Assembly (NCBI RefSeq): GCF_024609245.1
Contig: NZ_JANJYH010000002.1
Location: 310,001-374,000 of the forward strand
Origin: Haloarchaeobius sp. FL176
GTDB lineage: Archaea; Halobacteriota; Halobacteria; Halobacteriales; Natrialbaceae
Reading direction: 5' to 3'
DNA length: 64,000 bases
This document shows positions 36,548 through 45,030 of the stretch, one piece after another (position 1 is the first letter of the stretch; every line of letters begins with the position of its first letter). The position numbers and the translations under genes are program-made. Below the pieces are notes generated by a model. The model made no database searches, was not told the DNA's origin, and saw only the letters and a program-made list of their open reading frames with translations.

Positions 36548-36955
36548 CTACGGCCAGTCGTCCCGCACCGGCTCCTCCGACTCCTCCTCGGTCTCGGGCT
36601 CGCCCATCTCCCAGCCCGCGGCGTCGGCGGCGTCCGCGACGGGGAGGTACTCCCAGCCGACCTCGTCGGCGAGGGCCGCGTCGTCGTCGGTGGTGCCGAC
36701 GAAGACGTGGCGGTCGGTGTCGAACTGCTCGCCGACGCTCTCCAGGCTCTCGCCCTTGCCGCGCGGCCCCGAGAAGAAGTCCTGCCGGATGCGGTTCTTC
36801 CGGGTGAAGTTCGTCACGACGTAGGTCGGTTTGTCGGAGACGACACCGACGTACTTGCTCCAGCGCCGTGCGTCGTCGAACACCGTCTCGGGGTTCGCGA
36901 GACGCTCCAGCGCGGAGAGTTCGAGCGCCAGCGTCATCGTGCCGTCGCCGTTCAT
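36548..36955 (-). CDS. Conserved haloarchaeal protein, function unknown (DUF7124-like)
   Basis: A 135-residue protein: MTLALELSALERLANPETV, FDDARRWSKYVGVVSDKP, TYVVTNFTRKNRIRQDFFSG, DRHVFVGTTDDDAALADEVG, followed by an acidic tail ending EPVRDDWP. The alternating strands and helices suggest a small Rossmann-like fold. The first ATG is at 36955; MTLALEL at 36937 is an alternative and looks more family-like. The DUF number is from memory. Confidence 0.6.
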   Translation of the reverse strand: MNGDGTMTLALELSALERLANPETVFDDARRWSKYVGVVSDKPTYVVTNFTRKNRIRQDFFSGPRGKGESLESVGEQFDTDRHVFVGTTDDDAALADEVGWEYLPVADAADAAGWEMGEPETEEESEEPVRDDWP

Positions 36956-37016
36956 GCGAGACCCTCGCCTCGGAGCGCTGAAAACGATGTCGATTGGAAG
37001 AGGGTCGGGTACTCGG

Positions 37017-37253
37017 CTATCGGACCGTGACCCGGAAGTAGGCAGTGTGGACGATGATCTCGCCGTGTTCGAAGGGTACCTCCTCGGCGGGTTGTACGTT
37101 CACTGTGTCGCCGTCGACGAGTCTGCGGAACTGGTCGAACGCCTCGTCGTCGAGCTGGTCGACGTGGCGGAGCGCCGTCGCGTCTGCAGGAACCGGTTCT
37201 ACCTCCCGTGCGCTGAGGTGAACGTGCTGTCCAGAACTGGTGCCAACTGCCAT
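37017..37253 (-). CDS. Small acidic protein, function unknown
   Basis: A 78-residue protein: HVHLSAREVEPVPADATALR, HVDQLDDEAFDQFRRLVDGD, VNVQPAEEVPFEHGEIIVH, AYFRVTVR. The final strands resemble a small beta barrel. A clear TATA element CATTTAAGC lies about 30-40 nt before the ATG on the minus strand. No family is recognised. Confidence 0.55.
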   Translation of the reverse strand: MAVGTSSGQHVHLSAREVEPVPADATALRHVDQLDDEAFDQFRRLVDGDTVNVQPAEEVPFEHGEIIVHTAYFRVTVR

Positions 37254-37358
37254 GAGTCATGGCAACGTATGTCATGGTACAGCTTAAATGTTCGCCTACC
37301 GGACCTGAAAGTCGGTGGGCGGCACCGCCGAGTCGAGAAACGGGTGTCGTCGCCGTGG

Positions 37359-38612
37359 CTACTGCTCCTGTGCTGCCGCGTCGAGCATCTCCATCTCGAA
37401 GTCCTCCTCGATCAAGAGGTCCTTCTGCCCCTCGAGGTCGCGCTCCTCGCGGATGATACGCTTGAACGCGGACTGGAGCTTGAGATTGCCGATGAGGACG
37501 CCACCGATGAGCTTCCCGTTCTTGAAGGTGAGCCGCCGCCACTCGGTGTCGGAGTACTTGCGCTCGCGGTCGTCGTCCCCGATGGTCGGGTGCCCGAAGG
37601 AGACGAACGGGAGGTCCTTGAAGTGCGAGATGGAGTACGAGGAGACGTGGCGGAACTCCTCGGCCTCGCCGTCGGCCGCGGTCATGTTCTTCGCGGCGAC
37701 CGCGCCCTGCTTCTTCGCGGAGTCCCAGGAGCCGTTCTGGGCGTGCTCCTCGAGGATGACGTCGTAGAACCGCGTGATGTCGCCGGCCGCGTAGATGTCC
37801 TCTGTGTTGGTCTCCATGAACTCGTCGACGACGATGCCGTCGTCGGTCTCGATACCGCTGCCCCGGAGGAACTCGGTGTTGAAGTCGAGCCCGATGGAGA
37901 CGCCGACGAACTCGCCCTCGAACTCCTCGCCGTTGGGGTCGACAGCGCCCGTGACGTGGCCGTCGTCGTCCGTGACGAAGTGGTCGACGCCGGACTGGAA
38001 GACGGGCTCGACGTCCAGCTCGCGAAGCGCGTCGTGGATGATGCCCGCACCGTCCTCACTGAGCGCGTAACGCCACCAGCAGTCGCCGCGCATGAGGTAG
38101 TTCGCCTCGATGCCGCGGGCGCCACAGATGGCCGCGAAGTCGATGCCGAGCAGGCCGGCGCCGACGACGATGCCCTGCTCCGACTCCTCGGCGTGGTCGG
38201 CGATGCTGCGGGCGTCTTCGAACGTCCAGAAGTGGTGGACGCCGTCGGCGTCGGAGTTGTCGACGGGGAGCTGTCGCGGGGTGCCACCGGTCGCGACGAG
38301 CAGCGCGTCGTACTCGTAGTCGTCACCCTCGTGCGTGTGGACGACGTGACCGTCCGGGTCGATGTGGGTGACGTGCGTGTTCAGTTCGAGGTCGATGTCG
38401 CGCTCCTCGTACCACTCCTCGTCGTGGAGGAACAGCGGGTCCTCCATCGGGATCTTCCCCTTTGCGTACTCCTTGATCAGGATGCGATTGTAGAGGGTCT
38501 CACCCTCGTCTGTGATGACGGTGATGTCGGCATCGGGTGACTCCTCCCGAAGTGTCTTCGCCGCGGACCCACCGGCGATACCATCGCCGATGATGACGTA
38601 CGACTCGGTCAT
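37359..38612 (-). CDS. FAD/NAD(P)-dependent oxidoreductase (rubredoxin reductase-like)
   Basis: A 417-residue flavoprotein of the pyridine-nucleotide disulphide reductase fold. The FAD motif is YVIIGDGIAGGSAAKTLREE; the second dinucleotide motif is GIVVGAGLLGIDFAA (about 145-160); LLVATGGTPRQLPV and IYAAGDITRF are the usual linkers. No CxxxxC disulphide is present, so it resembles nitrite/rubredoxin reductase-type NAD(P)H oxidoreductases. The C-terminus is divergent (WRRLTFKNGKLIGGVLIGNL). The substrate is unknown. Confidence 0.85.
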   Translation of the reverse strand: MTESYVIIGDGIAGGSAAKTLREESPDADITVITDEGETLYNRILIKEYAKGKIPMEDPLFLHDEEWYEERDIDLELNTHVTHIDPDGHVVHTHEGDDYEYDALLVATGGTPRQLPVDNSDADGVHHFWTFEDARSIADHAEESEQGIVVGAGLLGIDFAAICGARGIEANYLMRGDCWWRYALSEDGAGIIHDALRELDVEPVFQSGVDHFVTDDDGHVTGAVDPNGEEFEGEFVGVSIGLDFNTEFLRGSGIETDDGIVVDEFMETNTEDIYAAGDITRFYDVILEEHAQNGSWDSAKKQGAVAAKNMTAADGEAEEFRHVSSYSISHFKDLPFVSFGHPTIGDDDRERKYSDTEWRRLTFKNGKLIGGVLIGNLKLQSAFKRIIREERDLEGQKDLLIEEDFEMEMLDAAAQEQ

Positions 38613-38728
38613 GTCCCGAGGGTTTGGTGCGGGGGTTAAAGTGGATTGCTATCTTCGCAAACGTTCGAATCGTTGTTGGCGAGGGCCACGGCGAGACGTT
38701 CTTGGTGGTCCACTCCCAACCGCCCGGC

Positions 38729-39319
38729 ATGAAGATACGCCAGAACGTCAAGCACTTCGCCTTCAAGGCAGCGCTGACGGCCCCGGTCGTCGGCGACGTG
38801 GCGAACGACAAGCTGGTCGACATGCACACCGGTATCTTCCTCGACCGGGCCGACGAGCTCCACCGCGAGGAGCGGCGCGAGCACCTCGACGGCTTCTTCG
38901 ACGCGACGATGGACACCTACCTCGCCGCGCTCGACTACATGCCCGAGGCGGAGGCCCGCGAGATCACCCACGTCCAGGCGAACTTCGACTTCTACAACCA
39001 CGGCTGGACCGAGATGATGGAGTTCCCGGCCGACGAGCTGGAGGAGCACTACGAGCGCTATCGCGACTTCTTCACGGACTACGGCATCACCATCGACGAC
39101 CCGCTCGGCGAGTTCACGCCCGCGGACGGCGTCGCCGAAGCGCCCTCGACGCCGGAGAAGCTCGACGACCCGGAGCACCCCCACGCCGAGGGCGGCTTCG
39201 CCGACGACGTGTACGTCGAGACCGACGACGGCGAGGTCGTCATCGGCGGGCAGGACGAACCCGAGGATATCTCGCCGGAGGACGCGCCCGGCGTCGACCC
39301 GGACGAGGTCGAGGGCTGA
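38729..39319 (+). CDS. Conserved haloarchaeal protein (DUF6149-like)
   Basis: A 196-residue acidic helical protein: MKIRQNVKHFAFKAALTAPV, VGDVANDKLVDMHTGIFLD, REHLDGFFDATMDTYLAALD, EAREITHVQANFDFYNHGW, FPADELEEHYERYRDFFTDY; the last 70 residues are acidic and disordered. I recall it as a conserved haloarchaeal DUF (6149), function unknown. The ATG at 38729 was chosen; an earlier TTG reads through the promoter. It is divergent from the FAD oxidoreductase, and the two share 116 bp. Confidence 0.7.
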   Translation: MKIRQNVKHFAFKAALTAPVVGDVANDKLVDMHTGIFLDRADELHREERREHLDGFFDATMDTYLAALDYMPEAEAREITHVQANFDFYNHGWTEMMEFPADELEEHYERYRDFFTDYGITIDDPLGEFTPADGVAEAPSTPEKLDDPEHPHAEGGFADDVYVETDDGEVVIGGQDEPEDISPEDAPGVDPDEVEG

Positions 39320-39420
39320 GACGGCGAAGGAACGTTCCGGCTCGAGCGGCCGATGGAGCGCTTCAGAGGGTATCGGACCTGCAGGGTGGCGCTCTTGAGC
39401 CGGCGGTGCGACGGACGCGC

Positions 39421-40644
39421 CTACTGCTCACCCAACGCGTAGAGGTAACTATCGTGACTTCCAACGAAGACGATGCCGTCCGCGACCGCGGGCGACCGCA
39501 CTCGGTCATCGGTTTCGAAGACCCACGTCTGGTCGCCGGTATCCGCGTTCACTGCGTACAAATTCCCGTCGTAACCGCCGACGTAGACCGTGCCGTCCAC
39601 GACTGCCGGTGACGACCCCACGGAGCCGTCTGTCTCGAATCGCCACTGTTGCTCGCCCGACTCGGCATCTACCGCGTAGAGGCTGTTGTCCAGACTACCG
39701 ACGTAGACCGTGTCGCCGGCGACCGCCGGTGAGGAAGCGACAGACCCTCCGGTCTCGAAGAACCACTCCTGCTCTCCCGACGCTGCATCGACCGCGTACA
39801 GGTTCCCGTCGTAACTCCCGATGTAGACCGTGCCATCGACGACTGCCGGCGACGAGAATGCACCCTCGATCTGTTCGAACACCCACTGCTGGTCGCCACT
39901 CTCGGTGTCCAGCGCGTACAGGTCCGTCTGTGATCCAGCGACGTAGACCATCCCGCCGGCGACCGCCGGCGATGAATACATGCCGCTGCCCACGTCATAG
40001 CCCCACTGCTGAGTACCGGTCGTCCTGTCTATCGCGTGGAGAGTCTCGTTACTGCCGACGTAGAGCACGTCACCCACTACTGTCGGCGACGGTGACACGC
40101 TGCCGTCCGTTTCGAACACCCACTCCTGGTCACCTGTGTCCGCGTTCACTGCGTAGAGCCCCGAGTCAGTACTGCCGACGTAGACGACACCGTCCGCTAC
40201 TGCAGGCGAAGAGAACGTACCGGCGATCGATTCGAAGACCCACTCTTGCTCGCCCGTAGCTGAATCCACTGCGTACAGCCTGGTTCGACTGTTCCCCACG
40301 TAGACGGTCCCGTCCACGATTGCCGGCGCCGTACTCACACCCCCGTCCAGCTCGAAACTCCATCGCTGGGTACTGTCGGCCGGAGGGCCGGTTCTGTCGC
40401 CGACCGAACCGCTGTTAGCGTGGTCGTAACGGAACATCGGCCACCCACCTCGCTCAGCGGCGGCGTCCGTCCCGGTCGACGACTCCGTTTCGGTGGGTGA
40501 CGCTGCCTCAGTGGACGGGTCTCGGTCCGTCGTGGAGTTCCCCGCTGTCGTCGTCTCCTCGACGGCGGTGCTACAGCCTGCGATTCCGACGGTCCCGACG
40601 ACTCCGAGCGTGCGAAACCACCCCCTTCGTGTTGTCTTCTTCAC
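39421..40644 (-). CDS. Eight-blade PQQ-type beta-propeller lipoprotein
   Basis: A 407-residue Tat lipoprotein: RRGWFRTLGVVG signal with lipobox GIAGC, a Thr/Ser-rich linker, then eight repeats of about 38-40 residues with the core SSPAVVDGTVYVGSYDGNLY and a closing WVFET. The last blade (RVRSPAVADGIVFVG) ends the protein. The repeats are very similar to one another, also at DNA level, suggesting recent internal duplication or gene conversion. Catalytic quinoprotein residues are not apparent. It is probably an extracellular binding protein (BamB/PQQ-like). Confidence 0.85.
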   Translation of the reverse strand: MKKTTRRGWFRTLGVVGTVGIAGCSTAVEETTTAGNSTTDRDPSTEAASPTETESSTGTDAAAERGGWPMFRYDHANSGSVGDRTGPPADSTQRWSFELDGGVSTAPAIVDGTVYVGNSRTRLYAVDSATGEQEWVFESIAGTFSSPAVADGVVYVGSTDSGLYAVNADTGDQEWVFETDGSVSPSPTVVGDVLYVGSNETLHAIDRTTGTQQWGYDVGSGMYSSPAVAGGMVYVAGSQTDLYALDTESGDQQWVFEQIEGAFSSPAVVDGTVYIGSYDGNLYAVDAASGEQEWFFETGGSVASSPAVAGDTVYVGSLDNSLYAVDAESGEQQWRFETDGSVGSSPAVVDGTVYVGGYDGNLYAVNADTGDQTWVFETDDRVRSPAVADGIVFVGSHDSYLYALGEQ

Positions 40645-40750
40645 ATGTTGTCCAGGCGACTCCGGCCAGGTTACTCTTTGGTCGCAGCAGTCGGCCCTCG
40701 CTTCGGGCTGGCAGACAGAGTGGCACCGGTCGTCGTCTCTCGAGCGTTGC

Positions 40751-42136
40751 TCAGAACTTCTCGTCGATACGGTCCGCGCACTCGAACCCGGCGAGGATGC
40801 CGCCGTTCAGCGACCGCTCGGGGTACTGCGCGCGGCTCGCCATCCCGGCGTAGTAGACGCCCTCGGCCACCTCGTCGGCGAGGTCGTAGGGGACGACCAT
40901 GTCGAGGTAGCCGCGCTCGTAGACCGGCGCGGCGCGGGGGTTTCTGGAGATACGCACGTCCTCGACCTGTTCCTCGTCGAAGTCGGGGAACATCTCGCCG
41001 ATGTGCTCCAGCCATCGCGTCTCGACCTCGTCGTCGTCGGCCTGCCAGAGCCACTCCTCGGGCGACTGCACGTAGCTCGCGACGTACAGCAGGTGGTCGC
41101 CACCGTAGCGCTCCGGCGGGACGAAGTTCGTGTGCTCGATGAGCGCGCCGAAGGGGGCGTCGTGGGCGACGTTCAGCCAGTACGTCTCCGACATGAGCGA
41201 CTCGGAGAGCGTGACGACCGCACAGACCGCTCCCTGGAAGTCGATGTCGCACTCGAAGCCGGTGAGGTCTTCGAGGACGTTCGGCATCGCGGCGACGACG
41301 AGCGCGTCGAGGTCCTGTGTCTCGCGGCCGTCGGCGGTCTCGACGGTGACGGACTCGACCGCGGCGGACGCCGTGGTGTCCGGACCACCCTCGGCCGTCA
41401 CCGCCCCGCCATCGGCCGTCGCGGAGCCGCCATCGGCGGTCTGGAGGTCGACGACGCGAGCACCGGTCTGGACGTTCTCCCGACCCACGCCCTCGATGAG
41501 CGCGTCGATGAGGACCGCGAAGCTGCCGTCGAAGTAGCCCAGCTGTTCGCCCTTCAGGAGGTCGCGCTCGCCGCGGAACTTGATGCGGCCGAGCAGCCAC
41601 GCGGCCGACACCTCGTCTTTCCGGTCGCCGAACTTCGCGTCCAGCAGCGGTTCGAAGAAGTTCTCGTAGACGCCTTTCGTCGTGTGCCCGACGAGGAACT
41701 CGCGGATGGGGACGTCCTCGTAGGCTTCGAGGTCGTCGTAGGTGTCGAAGCTCGGCACCCCGCCCCGGACGTCGATCTCCATCGTGAGCATCCCGAGCCG
41801 GAACTTGTCGTAGAGGCTCATGTGGGGGTAGGCGGCGATCTCCCAGATGGTGTTGAGAGGGTGGACGACGCCGTCGACGTAGTAGCCGTCGTTGCCGTAG
41901 ATCCACTCGACGTGGTCGCCGACGCCGAGGTCCGCGGCCAGCTCGACGATGGCCTCCTCGGACTTCGAGAGGTGGTGGTAGAACTTCTCGATGGGGTCGC
42001 CCGATGTCTCGTACACCGCAGCGAGGCCGCCGAGGTCGTCGCTCGCCTCGAAGACGCGCACGTCGTGGCCGTGGCGCTGGAGGCGGTACGCCGCGGCGAG
42101 CCCCGCGATGCCACCGCCGACGATGCCGACTGTCAT
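40751..42136 (-). CDS. FAD-dependent amine-oxidase-type oxidoreductase
   Basis: A 461-residue flavoprotein of the protoporphyrinogen oxidase / amine oxidase fold. The FAD site is MTVGIVGGGIAGLAAAYRL with RVFEASDDLGGLAAVYE. The substrate region has FYHHLSKSEEAIVELAADLG, and the C-terminus has VPYDLADEVAEGVYYAGMA. A low-complexity insertion of TADGG-type repeats occurs at about 235-255. The TATA-like CCAAAAGAC about 30 nt before the ATG implies a leaderless mRNA. The substrate is unknown; carotenoid or polyprenyl modification would be possible. Confidence 0.85.
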   Translation of the reverse strand: MTVGIVGGGIAGLAAAYRLQRHGHDVRVFEASDDLGGLAAVYETSGDPIEKFYHHLSKSEEAIVELAADLGVGDHVEWIYGNDGYYVDGVVHPLNTIWEIAAYPHMSLYDKFRLGMLTMEIDVRGGVPSFDTYDDLEAYEDVPIREFLVGHTTKGVYENFFEPLLDAKFGDRKDEVSAAWLLGRIKFRGERDLLKGEQLGYFDGSFAVLIDALIEGVGRENVQTGARVVDLQTADGGSATADGGAVTAEGGPDTTASAAVESVTVETADGRETQDLDALVVAAMPNVLEDLTGFECDIDFQGAVCAVVTLSESLMSETYWLNVAHDAPFGALIEHTNFVPPERYGGDHLLYVASYVQSPEEWLWQADDDEVETRWLEHIGEMFPDFDEEQVEDVRISRNPRAAPVYERGYLDMVVPYDLADEVAEGVYYAGMASRAQYPERSLNGGILAGFECADRIDEKF

Positions 42137-42465
42137 GCTTCGTGGTCGGACACCGGGGGCGATGTGTCTTTTGGATGCCGGTGGGCCGGTTCGCGGCCGG
42201 CTCTGAAGTTTACAAATATGGTGGACCACCGCGGGCGGCGAAGTGTTTTTACAGATTCACCGGCAATCGGCTAGCAGTGACGCAGCCGACCCACCGCGTC
42301 CCGACGAACCGCCGTATGCCCCCCGCGTGAGCTGTGCGTGGGGATGGACGGCGGCCCGGGTCGGTCATACGACTGTTTGCTGCCGCACTGAACTCCCGAC
42401 GCGACGGGCACCGATTGCTGACCGGAATCAGCGGGTTTTAGGCCCGCACGAGAGTTCACGACAAC
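42137..42465. other. Gene-free 329-nt divergent region before metG
   Basis: No ORF with haloarchaeal composition. It holds the minus-strand promoter of the FAD gene (CCAAAAGAC region near 42170), a TATA-like TTTACAAATAT near 42206-42216 with the small palindrome GGTGGACCACC, a 5-bp hairpin GCTGA/TCAGC at 42417-42432, and the metG TATA GGTTTTAGG about 30 nt before its ATG. Nothing else is seen. Confidence 0.5.
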
Positions 42466-44562
42466 ATGAGCCACGACGACTTCCCGACGGAGCAGCCAGC
42501 GGTGGTGACGTGTGGGTTGCCGTACGCGAACGGCGACCTGCACGTCGGCCACCTCAGATCGTACACGGCCGGTGACGTGCTGAGCCGCAGCCTGCGGAAG
42601 CTGGGCCAGCAGACGGCGTTCGTCTGCGGGTCGGACATGCACGGCACGCCCATCGCGGTGAACGCTGACGAGGAGGGCGTCTCGCCCGAGGCGTTCGCGA
42701 CGCAGTACCACGAGCAGTACCGGGAGACGTTCCCGCAGTTCAACGTCGAGTTCGACAACTACGGGCACACGCACGACGAGACGAACACGGAGCTCACCCA
42801 GTCCATCGTGGAGACGCTAGAGGACGAGGGGTACGTCTACGAGAAGGAGATCAAGGTCGCCTGGGACCCCATCGAGGACCAGCCGCTCCCGGACCGCTAC
42901 GTCGAGGGCACCTGTCCGTACTGCGGCGAGCACGCCCGCGGCGACGAGTGCGACGAGGGCTGCGGGCGACACCTCGAACCCGGCGAGATCGAGGACCCCG
43001 TCTCGACGCGCACCGGCAACCCCGCCGAGTACAGAGAGCAGCCGCACCGGTTCTTCGAGGTTTCGGAGCTGTCGGAGTACCTGAGCGGCTTCCTCGACCG
43101 GCTGGAGGGCACGTCGAACGCCCGGAACCAGCCCCGGGAGTGGATCGAGTCCGGGCTGGAGGACTGGTGCATCACCCGGGACCTCGACTGGGGCATCGAC
43201 TACCCCGGCGAGGAGGACCTCGTGCTGTACGTCTGGGTGGACGCCCCCATCGAGTACATCTCGTCGACGAAGCAGTACTCGGAGCGCGTCGGTGCCGACG
43301 AGTACGACTGGGAGCAGGTCTGGCGGGAGACCGAATCGGGCGAGGCGGGCGGCGAGGTCGTCCACGTCATCGGCCGCGACATCATCCAGCACCACACCAT
43401 CTTCTGGCCGGCGATGCTGGAGGTCGCGGGCTACTCGGAGCCCCGTGCGGTCTGTGCCACTGGGTTCGTCACCATCAACGGGAAGGGCCTCTCGACGAGC
43501 CGGAACCGCGCCATCTGGGCGCAGGAGTACCTCGACGAGGGGTTCCATCCGGACCTCCTCCGGTACTACCTGACGACGATGGGCGGCTTCCAGCAGGACC
43601 TGGACTTCTCCTGGGACCGCTTCCAGGAGCGAGTCAACGGCGAGCTGGTGGGGACGGTCGGGAACTTCCTCTACCGGAGCCTCCTGTTCGCGTACCGGAA
43701 CTTCGGCGGGACGCCGGAGGCCGAGCTCTCCGCCGAGGTCGAGGAGCGCATCGAGCAGGCCGTCGACGACTTCAGCGCCGCGGTCAACGAGTACGAGGTC
43801 CGGAAGGCGGGCGACGCCGCGGTGAAGCTCGCCCAGTTCGGCAACGAGTACATCCAGCGCAACGAGCCCTGGAAGCTCGACGACGACGAGGCCGCGCCCG
43901 TCATCCGCGACTGCGTGCAGCTCGCGAAGGCGGTCACGGTGCTCATCGAGCCCGTCGCACCCGGGAAGGCCGAGGCCGCGTGGGCCCAGGTCGGCGGTGA
44001 GGCCGACGTGCACGACGTGACGCTCGATGCCGCGTTCGAGCCACCCGCGGCGACGTTCGACGAGCCCGCGGAGCTGTTCGAGCAGGTCGAGGATGAGCGC
44101 GTCGAGGAGCTGAACGGGAAGCTCGCCGAACGCGTCGCCGAGGCGGCGTCGGACGACGACGCGGACGACGACGGAACCGAAAGCGACGAGTCCACGGACG
44201 CCGACGAGGCGGACGTGAGCGACGAACTCGAACCCCTGCTGGAGGATCGCATCGGCTTCGACGACTTCGAGGCGCTCGACATCCGCGTCGGGCGCATCGA
44301 GAGCGCGGAACCCGTCGAGGACGCGGACAAGCTGGCGAAGCTCGCGGTCGACATCGGCGTCGAGACGCGCCAGGTCGTCGCGGGCATCAAGCAGCTCCAC
44401 GACCTCGACGCGCTCCCGGGAACGAAGGTCGTCCTGCTGGCGAACATGGAGAAGGCAGAGCTGTTCGGCATCGAGTCCAACGGGATGGTGCTCGCGGCAG
44501 GCGAGCAGGCCGACCTGCTGACGACCCACGACGACGCGGAGCCAGGGACGAAGGTCCGCTGA
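42466..44562 (+). CDS. metG: Methionyl-tRNA synthetase
   Basis: A 698-residue class I aminoacyl-tRNA synthetase that charges tRNA-Met. HIGH box variant: YANGDLHVGHL; zinc knuckle CPYCGEHARGDECDEGCG; KMSKS-loop variant KGLSTSRNR near residue 345. A C-terminal EMAP-II/Trbp111-type tRNA-binding OB fold (about 590-698: DFEALDIRVGRIESAEPVED, VLLANMEKAELFGIESNG) is fused after an acidic Glu/Asp linker. A TATA box GGTTTTAGG about 30 nt before the ATG indicates leaderless transcription. Confidence 0.97.
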   Translation: MSHDDFPTEQPAVVTCGLPYANGDLHVGHLRSYTAGDVLSRSLRKLGQQTAFVCGSDMHGTPIAVNADEEGVSPEAFATQYHEQYRETFPQFNVEFDNYGHTHDETNTELTQSIVETLEDEGYVYEKEIKVAWDPIEDQPLPDRYVEGTCPYCGEHARGDECDEGCGRHLEPGEIEDPVSTRTGNPAEYREQPHRFFEVSELSEYLSGFLDRLEGTSNARNQPREWIESGLEDWCITRDLDWGIDYPGEEDLVLYVWVDAPIEYISSTKQYSERVGADEYDWEQVWRETESGEAGGEVVHVIGRDIIQHHTIFWPAMLEVAGYSEPRAVCATGFVTINGKGLSTSRNRAIWAQEYLDEGFHPDLLRYYLTTMGGFQQDLDFSWDRFQERVNGELVGTVGNFLYRSLLFAYRNFGGTPEAELSAEVEERIEQAVDDFSAAVNEYEVRKAGDAAVKLAQFGNEYIQRNEPWKLDDDEAAPVIRDCVQLAKAVTVLIEPVAPGKAEAAWAQVGGEADVHDVTLDAAFEPPAATFDEPAELFEQVEDERVEELNGKLAERVAEAASDDDADDDGTESDESTDADEADVSDELEPLLEDRIGFDDFEALDIRVGRIESAEPVEDADKLAKLAVDIGVETRQVVAGIKQLHDLDALPGTKVVLLANMEKAELFGIESNGMVLAAGEQADLLTTHDDAEPGTKVR

Positions 44563-44601
44563 GCGGGCGGCGAACCGGGCGCTGTCGTCCCGCGTGACGG
44601 C

Positions 44602-44889
44602 TCAGATGTCGGTGACGAGGTCGGCGAAGTCCTCGGTCGGGATGGCCTCCATCGTCTGCATGTCGAGCCCGTGGCGTTCCATCGCGAGTGCGACCCGGAA
44701 CGCCTCGTCGCGGCCGGCCGCGTCGAAGACGACGACGAAGTCGTAGTCCCCGAGGATTGCGTAGGTGTCCTCGAGCGTCGCGTCGAACTCCTCGGTCTCG
44801 ACCTTGAGTTCGCCCCAGACCGTGGCGAGCTCCTGCACGTTGCTGATGTTCCTGTCACGGAGCCGGACCAGCGAGATGTACGTGGCCAT
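44602..44889 (-). CDS. GYD-domain protein
   Basis: A 95-residue small alpha/beta protein: MATYISLVRLRDRNISNVQE, then GELKVETEEFDATLEDTYAI, LGDYDFVVVFDAAGRDEAF, RVALAMERHGLDMQTMEAIP. The GDYDFVVVFDA stretch is the GYD family signature (ferredoxin-like fold; function unknown). It converges with metG. Confidence 0.85.
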   Translation of the reverse strand: MATYISLVRLRDRNISNVQELATVWGELKVETEEFDATLEDTYAILGDYDFVVVFDAAGRDEAFRVALAMERHGLDMQTMEAIPTEDFADLVTDI

Positions 44890-45030
44890 GCCCGGGAGAA
44901 CTCACCGGGGGCTTGTGAGTCTGTTGCCGACGGAAATTGGGACTCCACCGTCGGTGGGTCTACGTGACAGAACTACTCGAAACCGAGTTAATCATGGGTC
45001 TTTTTCACCCGGTCGGCCGTAACGAGTGCC

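Noticed and set aside
39500-40300. Possible CRISPR-like repeat array
   Set aside because: Repeats are in-frame propeller blades of about 115-120 bp without spacers.
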